Below are positions 59,221 to 64,000 of a stretch of 64,000 bases of DNA, in pieces; position 1 is the stretch's first letter, and each line of letters starts with the position of its first letter. The translations under genes and the position numbers were made by a program. The notes beneath the pieces were generated by a model. The model did no database searches, was not told the origin of the DNA, and saw only the letters and a program-made list of their open reading frames with translations. Source of the DNA: Paenibacillus sacheonensis (lineage in GTDB: Bacteria > Bacillota > Bacilli > Paenibacillales > Paenibacillaceae); assembly GCF_009909195.1 (NCBI RefSeq), contig NZ_JAAAMU010000003.1, positions 248,001 to 312,000 on the forward strand. Direction: 5' to 3'.

Positions 59221-59627
59221 CGATTGTCAGCGGTGCTAATCCCTCGAAAATACCTCCAAATAATCCCTAACGGTTCTGACAGACGTTATTTGCCGTTTAA
59301 TGACCGATTTGCACGGCAAATCTCACGAATAAGCCTCCTGGCAAGCGTTAGCGAAATAAAAGGGGCGTATCGAGCCGAATAGGCACCGTACAAGCGTTAG
59401 CTCCAGGGTTCTTCGATTTAGGGTCCTTTTCGCAAGAAGGACTATGATGGCTTGCATCGGCGATTGGCAATCCAATAGAGTTCTGCGATTTTTGATTTTT
59501 CGACAGTCTGAGAGGCGGATAATCGCCACTATCTCGGCGCCTGGGGCGAAGGGGCTTCGGCTGTTTGAGCGCTGCGGCGCGGTAATCCGGTAACGTTTTG
59601 TGAAAAATAGGGGTTGTCCGCGTTTTT

Positions 59628-59670
59628 TACCTGTAATGGAATAGGAATTCGCGGCATTTACAGGTATAAT
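59628..59670 (+). promoter_or_regulatory. ppaC promoter region with inverted repeat
   Basis: TATAAT at 59665-59670 overlaps the right arm of the inverted repeat TACCTGTAA (59628-59636) / TTACAGGTA (59658-59666). The -35 is poor, which would fit an activated or repressed promoter. Confidence 0.45.
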
Positions 59671-59747
59671 AGCGCTTAGGGATTTATCGGGCGGCGGGCT
59701 AGATGTCGCCGGCGCCCAAAAAATTTAACGGTATAAGGAGTATTCAA

Positions 59748-60677
59748 ATGGCAAAAACATTGATTTTCGGACACAAAAACCCGGACACGGACACAATCTG
59801 CTCGGCTCTTGCTTACGCGGACCTCAAGACGAAGCTCGGCCAAGAAGTCGAAGCCGTACGTCTCGGCGAAGTCAGCGGCGAAACGCAATACGCGCTGGAT
59901 CAATTCAAAGTCGCTGCACCGCGTTTGGTAGAGACGGTATCGAACGAAGCGAGCACCGTCATCTTGGTTGACCACAACGAGCGCCAACAAAGCGCGAGCG
60001 ATATCGATAAAGTACGCGTGCTTGAAGTTATCGACCACCACCGGATCGCCAACTTCGAGACGGCGCACCCGCTGTACTACCGCTGCGAGCCGGTCGGCTG
60101 CACGGCAACGATCCTGAACAAAATGTACAAAGAAAACGGCATCGCGATCGAAAGCGGCATCGCGGGCCTGATGCTTTCCGCCATCATCTCCGATTCCCTG
60201 CTGTTCAAATCGCCGACCTGCACGCCCGAAGACGTTGCGGCCGCTCGCGAGCTGGCAGCTATCGCAGGCGTAGACGCCGATGCGTACGGCCTGGAAATGC
60301 TGAAAGCCGGCGCCGACCTGAGCCAAAAAACGATCGCGCAGCTGATCTCCCTGGATTCCAAAGAATTCTCGATGGGCAGCAGCAAAGTCGAAATCGCGCA
60401 AGTCAACGCCGTCGACGTGAACGACGTGCTCTCCCGCCAAGCGGAAGTCGAAGCGGCGCTGAACGCGATCATCGCGGACAAAGGCCTGGACCTGTTCGTA
60501 TTCGTCGTGACGGATATCCTCAACAACGATTCCGTTGCCCTGGCGCTCGGCAGCAAAGCCGGCGCGGTCGAAGAAGCGTACGGCGTGAAGCTGGACGACA
60601 ACAAAGCGGTGCTGAAAGGCGTCGTATCCCGCAAATCGCAAATCGTTCCGGTTCTGACGGAAACGCTGAGCAAATAA
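59748..60677 (+). CDS. ppaC: Manganese-dependent inorganic pyrophosphatase
   Basis: Cytosolic DHH-family enzyme of 309 residues that hydrolyses pyrophosphate to drive biosynthesis. The metal site is visible as [10 protein letters not shown] at 8-17, [21 protein letters not shown], and the C-terminal DHHA2 motif [11 protein letters not shown] 59748 has AAGGAG (59735-59740) 7 nt upstream; the longer frame from 59703 has none. It is a single-gene unit followed by a terminator and shows A/C-rich, highly biased codons, consistent with strong expression. Confidence 0.96.
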   Translation: MAKTLIFGHKNPDTDTICSALAYADLKTKLGQEVEAVRLGEVSGETQYALDQFKVAAPRLVETVSNEASTVILVDHNERQQSASDIDKVRVLEVIDHHRIANFETAHPLYYRCEPVGCTATILNKMYKENGIAIESGIAGLMLSAIISDSLLFKSPTCTPEDVAAARELAAIAGVDADAYGLEMLKAGADLSQKTIAQLISLDSKEFSMGSSKVEIAQVNAVDVNDVLSRQAEVEAALNAIIADKGLDLFVFVVTDILNNDSVALALGSKAGAVEEAYGVKLDDNKAVLKGVVSRKSQIVPVLTETLSK

Positions 60678-60692
60678 GCGTCATGCAATAGG

Positions 60693-60728
60693 AAATCCCG
60701 CGCGGCCCGGTGGCTGCGCGGGATTTTT
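60693..60728 (+). terminator. Terminator of ppaC
   Basis: AAATCCCGCGC pairs with GCGCGGGATTT followed by TT, 15 nt after the stop. Confidence 0.88.
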
Positions 60729-60745
60729 GCGTTGGAGGCGGTCGG

Positions 60746-62296
60746 TCACCAAGGCACGGAATTCGGTCGGCGCGAAGGCTTCCATTTGAGCGCATTCGTC
60801 GCCAGCAGCGCCAGGAAGTAGAGCAGCAGCGAAGCCGTGATCGAGCCGATGACGCTCCACAGCGGCGTCAGTCCTTGGGCAGTCAGAAAATCGAGGCATG
60901 CGCGTCCGCCCAAGGCCATCAGCACCGTACAGAAACCGACTTTGATGTACGGCTGGACGTTCACGTAGATGCCGATCGAGCCGGATACCGAGAAGAAGTT
61001 CAGCAGCGTCTGCATGACAAGGCCGATCCCGATGCCGTACGTGACGCCGACGATGCCGAATTGGCTGCCGAAGACCAGTATGGCGACGGCTTTGAACGCC
61101 GTGGAGATGACATAATTCCATAACGTGGCGCTTGCCCGCCCCAGTCCGAGCAAAATCGCATGGAGCGGCGCGTCGAAATAATGCATCAGGAAGAGGGGCG
61201 CCATGATCTTCAGCAGCAAGCCGGCCTCCGGCGAATCGTAGATGAGCGTCGTGAGCGGCGTCGCCCAGACGAACAGGATTACGGTCGCCGGCGCACCGAC
61301 TTTAAGGCCCAACGTGAGCGCTTGATTCATCCGCTCGTGCATGAGCAGGCCGTTCTTGTTCGCCGCGGCTTCGCCGATCGCCGGCACGAGCGCGGTGGAT
61401 AAGGATTGCGTAATGAAGCCGGGCATGAATAAGAGCGGGAACGCGTAGCCGGCGAGCATGCCGAACTGCTTGGTAGCGAGCGCCGTGCTGACGCCGGCCA
61501 TCGCCAGGCTGGTGGCGATGAGCAAGGGCTGGAACGCGCTGTACAGCGATTGAATGACGCCCTGGCCGGTCGTCGGCAGGCCGATCTTCAGCAGCTCGGC
61601 GAGCGTGCTTCGGCCGTGCTTCAGATGGCTCGACCAGGTCTCCCCCGAAACCCGCGCCTCGCCGAACAGCTTGTAGCTTGTCATGAGGAACAGCAGGCTG
61701 ATCGCTTCGCTGATCACGGAGGCGGCCATCGCGCCGGCAGCCGCGTACGCGATGCCGTAAGGCATCAGCAGATGCACCAGCGCTAATACGCAGGCGATCT
61801 GCACCGAATACTCGAGCACGTCCGAGGCGGCGATCGTTTTCATTTGCTGCATGCCGCGGAAGTACCCTTTCAGGACGGCGGATACGGCGACGATCGGCGC
61901 GATCGGCGTGATCGCGAGCATGGCGTAGTAGGCGCGCTGATCGCTCAACATGATAGAGGCGATCCATTCGGAGCCGAGGAGCGATACGGCGGTTAGCGTA
62001 ATGCTCAGCAAGCCGGTGACGGCAAGCGAGACGTGCAGGATGCGCCGGATCTTCAATCGCTCTTCGCGCGCGTAAGCTTCGGCGACCAGCTTCGAGATCG
62101 CCACGGGCAGGCCCAACTCCGTGATCGTAATGACGAGCGGTACGAGCGGATGCGCCATCATCAAGAGACCGATGCCTTCCGCGCCGAGCACGCGAGCGAC
62201 AAACATGCCGCTGATAAAGCCGAGAATACGGTTGATGAACGCAGCGACAGATAAGGCAATCGTTCCTCGCATGAACGACTGCTCCCGTTGAGCCAT
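60746..62296 (-). CDS. spoVB: SpoVB-like MOP-superfamily flippase
   Basis: Polytopic membrane protein of 516 residues, about 14 segments. The N-terminus FMRGTIALSVAAFINRILGF and the pattern GAEGIGLLMMAHPLVPLVIT are characteristic of the stage V sporulation protein B/MurJ-like group, which flips lipid-linked precursors for spore cortex or other polymers. SISKLVAEAY-like and KGYFRGMQQMKTIAASDVLE segments continue the family pattern. AGGAGGACACTGCC precedes the ATG. It lies convergent to ppaC. Confidence 0.85.
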   Translation of the reverse strand: MAQREQSFMRGTIALSVAAFINRILGFISGMFVARVLGAEGIGLLMMAHPLVPLVITITELGLPVAISKLVAEAYAREERLKIRRILHVSLAVTGLLSITLTAVSLLGSEWIASIMLSDQRAYYAMLAITPIAPIVAVSAVLKGYFRGMQQMKTIAASDVLEYSVQIACVLALVHLLMPYGIAYAAAGAMAASVISEAISLLFLMTSYKLFGEARVSGETWSSHLKHGRSTLAELLKIGLPTTGQGVIQSLYSAFQPLLIATSLAMAGVSTALATKQFGMLAGYAFPLLFMPGFITQSLSTALVPAIGEAAANKNGLLMHERMNQALTLGLKVGAPATVILFVWATPLTTLIYDSPEAGLLLKIMAPLFLMHYFDAPLHAILLGLGRASATLWNYVISTAFKAVAILVFGSQFGIVGVTYGIGIGLVMQTLLNFFSVSGSIGIYVNVQPYIKVGFCTVLMALGGRACLDFLTAQGLTPLWSVIGSITASLLLYFLALLATNALKWKPSRRPNSVPW

Positions 62297-62611
62297 GGCA
62301 GTGTCCTCCTGATTATCGAATACTTAAATGTATTCATGAATCGGAAAAGCATGCGAACGAGCTGGTGCCAAGGTCGTGGCGGAGGTGGTTTGGCGGACAA
62401 GATGGTATGGGGCGCAGCGCATGGGCGGATGTTTGCGATTCGGGGATAAAGAAGTGCATGGGGGGCGGTACATGGGCGGATTTTCGCGAAAGGACTGCGA
62501 TGTAAGGCGGGTACATGCCCGCCTCCGAATAAATCGAAGAACCCCGGAGACCGCTTATAGCAAGCGTTCTCCAGGGTTCTTCGCGATGCATGCTGCTATG
62601 CTGCCCGCACG
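62297..62611. other. Intergenic region between spoVB and the alpha-mannosidase gene
   Basis: 315 bp. It holds an AT-rich spoVB promoter stretch (62310-62345), GC-rich sequence with no recognisable gene and the mannosidase terminator at 62535. Confidence 0.5.
62535..62583 (-). terminator. Terminator of the alpha-mannosidase gene
   Basis: CGAAGAACCCCGGAGA pairs with TCTCCAGGGTTCTTCG around an 18-nt loop; on the minus strand it is followed by ATTTATT. Confidence 0.75.
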
Positions 62612-64000
62612 CTACTTGTCGGCGCGAAGGCCGATGCTGACGATCTTGTAGCCGGCTACCGGAACGGTCGCGGAACCAGCTTCGCCGATGCGCGCGCCGT
62701 TGTCTTCCTCGAGCACGTTGCTCTCGTACAGCGCCGCATCGCGGCCGGCGTCGACGCGGAGCTCGCTTGGCTCGCCGGACAGGTTATACCAGCGGGCCAC
62801 CAGGTCGCCGCGGTCTTCGTTGACCTTCAGGCTGGAGAGCGCCAGCCTGGAGCCGGCGCCGTTCCAGTTCAGCAGGCTTTGCCGCGGCGCAAGCGGCCCG
62901 GCATGCAAGCCGGTTTGGACCGCTTGCAGCGGTACTTGGAAACCGTATGCCGCTTGATAAGCGCGGAAGCGGTCGTCTGCGCCGCCATGCGGGAGGAGAA
63001 TCCACTCCGCTTCGTTACGGCCCAGGCACTGCGCATCCGGCGTCGGGAATACGCCCCAATCGCCGAGCTCGCCCGTGGAGCGAAGGATCGTAACGGCGAT
63101 CGTGCCGCTGTCGTCGCGCAGCACCTCGTACTCGTTAAGTCCCTTGTTGCCGACCGTCAGGCCGCGGCCCGCTTCGTGCACGTCGACGAACGCGCTCTGG
63201 TGCTGGCAGTTGCTCGGATTGACCCACTCCGGATTCGGAACCGTCGCCCGCTCCGCCACTTCGAAGATGGAATCCGCATAATGCTTCGCCACCGACACGC
63301 CGGACGGGAGCATAACCCGCAGCCGGTGATCCTTGGCTTGGTTGTCGAAGCTGGCATGCGCGCGGACGCCGCGCTCGGAACGGCTCAGGCTAACGCGCGT
63401 CACGATGGACAGCGGAACGCGCTTGCTCGAACGCTGCGCCTGACGCTCGAGGAACGGCACCATCGTCGCGATCTCGGCCTGCAGCCGTTCGTCGGCGCTT
63501 TCCGGAATGTCGAGCGTATGCGTGACTTCATAGACGGCGCGGTGCGGAGCATCTTCGACGAGTCGAATGTCGGCTGCCAGACCGCGCGTCGTGATGGCCG
63601 TATCGCCGTTCGGCTGTTTGAAAATATATTCGTTGCCGACATCGCCCACGTTCTCGTAATAGCCGAGGCCGTCGAACGTTTGACCGTTCGTCTTGTCCAG
63701 CATGGTCAGCGTGCCGTCCGTCTGGATGCTGACTCGCAGGAAATCGTTCTCCAGCGTGTTCGGCGCCGTCACGAGCGAAGCGGCTGCCGGTCCGGCTTCC
63801 TCGCCAGCTGAAGGGATCCAGGCGAACGAGCCGTAGCCCATTGCCGGTATGGCCGCGGCTTCGAACGTGACGGACACGACGCGGGCAAAATACGGCTGCC
63901 GGAATTTATCGGCCGGCAGATCATAGCCGAATCGTACGCCGAGGTCGCTGCTTACGAATGGCACGCGCTTGCCGTCCGCGTCGACGAGGTAACCGTCCGC
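62612..64000 (-). CDS. GH38-type alpha-mannosidase, C-terminal part (runs off the window)
   Basis: The frame stays open to the window end, so only the C-terminal 463 residues are seen. They match the beta-sandwich domains of family 38 alpha-mannosidases: ENDFLRVSIQTDGTLTMLDK, NEYIFKQPNGDTAI, the domain around LRVMLPSGVSVAKHYADSIF and FVDVHEAGRGLTVGNKGLNE, and a C-terminal sandwich ending VPVAGYKIVSIGL. The catalytic N-terminal domain lies outside. A GTG at 63964 is in frame but is internal. The enzyme removes terminal alpha-mannose from oligosaccharides, consistent with the GH130 gene elsewhere in the window. Confidence 0.85.
   Translation of the reverse strand, partial: ADGYLVDADGKRVPFVSSDLGVRFGYDLPADKFRQPYFARVVSVTFEAAAIPAMGYGSFAWIPSAGEEAGPAAASLVTAPNTLENDFLRVSIQTDGTLTMLDKTNGQTFDGLGYYENVGDVGNEYIFKQPNGDTAITTRGLAADIRLVEDAPHRAVYEVTHTLDIPESADERLQAEIATMVPFLERQAQRSSKRVPLSIVTRVSLSRSERGVRAHASFDNQAKDHRLRVMLPSGVSVAKHYADSIFEVAERATVPNPEWVNPSNCQHQSAFVDVHEAGRGLTVGNKGLNEYEVLRDDSGTIAVTILRSTGELGDWGVFPTPDAQCLGRNEAEWILLPHGGADDRFRAYQAAYGFQVPLQAVQTGLHAGPLAPRQSLLNWNGAGSRLALSSLKVNEDRGDLVARWYNLSGEPSELRVDAGRDAALYESNVLEEDNGARIGEAGSATVPVAGYKIVSIGLRADK

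Larger units (their letters stand above)
58657..59747. other. 1.1-kb gene-free region
   Basis: Between the lipoprotein gene and ppaC. It contains the 22-bp array, a perfect hairpin, the 7-bp array, a further hairpin ATTTGCCGT/ACGGCAAAT (59288-59321), the sequence CAAGCGTTAG-CTCCAGGG at 59391 that recurs in the 62535 terminator, and the ppaC promoter region. A 68-codon minus-strand frame (59323-59529) has no ribosome site and was not accepted. Confidence 0.6.

Noticed and set aside
59323-59529. 68-codon minus-strand frame in the gene-free kilobase
   Set aside because: No ribosome site or promoter, composition like surrounding non-coding DNA, overlaps two small hairpins.
62334-62651. Overlapping 85-91 codon frames between spoVB and the mannosidase gene
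   Set aside because: They run through the terminator hairpin and have no ribosome sites.
63964-64000. GTG 63964 as the start of the mannosidase-like protein
   Set aside because: The frame remains open upstream to the window edge and the family needs an N-terminal catalytic domain of several hundred residues.

Overview
The window looks like the chromosome of a spore-forming member of the Paenibacillaceae (Paenibacillus or Cohnella-like). Evidence: GC-rich coding DNA with strong AGGAGG ribosome binding sites and frequent GTG/TTG starts, a SpoVB-type flippase, a CD3324-family small protein, several YesM/YesN and membrane-anchored AraC regulators, and carbohydrate ABC importers that each have two permeases and a lipoprotein but no ATPase. 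No rRNA, tRNA, CRISPR array, transposase or prophage gene was seen.

Layout. 1-9036 is a co-directional run of hydrolases and one oxidase next to a nitrate/sulfonate/taurine-type ABC ATPase: CodA-like deaminase, WrbA-like flavoprotein, isochorismatase-fold hydrolase, cupin, amidase, creatininase-fold hydrolase, FAH-family protein and FAD-linked oxidase. It reads as uptake and ring opening of an unidentified N-containing compound. 9201-12193 holds a divergent AraC regulator and FAD oxidoreductase. 12610-14664 is a class B penicillin-binding protein. 14760-16400 is a visibly AT-richer patch carrying a drug-efflux MFS gene, directly followed by the decapitated remnant of an ABC exporter. 17034-19019 has small and housekeeping-like genes, including a structured leader with a possible 32-residue ORF. 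19245-22223 (minus) is an MBOAT/SGNH O-acetylation pair. 22773-29630 is a YesMN two-component system divergent from a sugar importer; a shared 26-bp motif lies before both the permease operon and the binding-protein gene. 31422-38690 is an LplABC-type importer with a GH130 phosphorylase and its convergent AraC regulator. 39039-43734 is an amidohydrolase, DgaE, DgaF, KDG kinase and GntR operon. 44342-47827 is the complete opuCABCD osmoprotectant transporter. 48086-50362 (minus) is a DHA2 efflux pump with its PadR regulator and twin palindromic operators. 50573-52273 (minus) holds a zinc-ribbon-like protein, lipoate ligase and a Dabb protein. 52575-58656 is a third AraC plus LplABC-type importer. 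59748-64000 has manganese pyrophosphatase, SpoVB and the 3' end of a GH38 alpha-mannosidase that leaves the window.

Together the genes suggest a soil or plant-litter heterotroph that scavenges oligosaccharides (mannosides among them), amino-sugar acids and an N-heterocycle-like compound. The most unusual non-coding signals are a pair of palindromic elements placed at the same distance behind two unrelated transport genes, with base changes compensated between their outer arms; four intergenic tandem arrays with different units (17, 9, 22 and 7 bp); and the leader before the CD3324-family gene, where two strong hairpins compete for the same bases.
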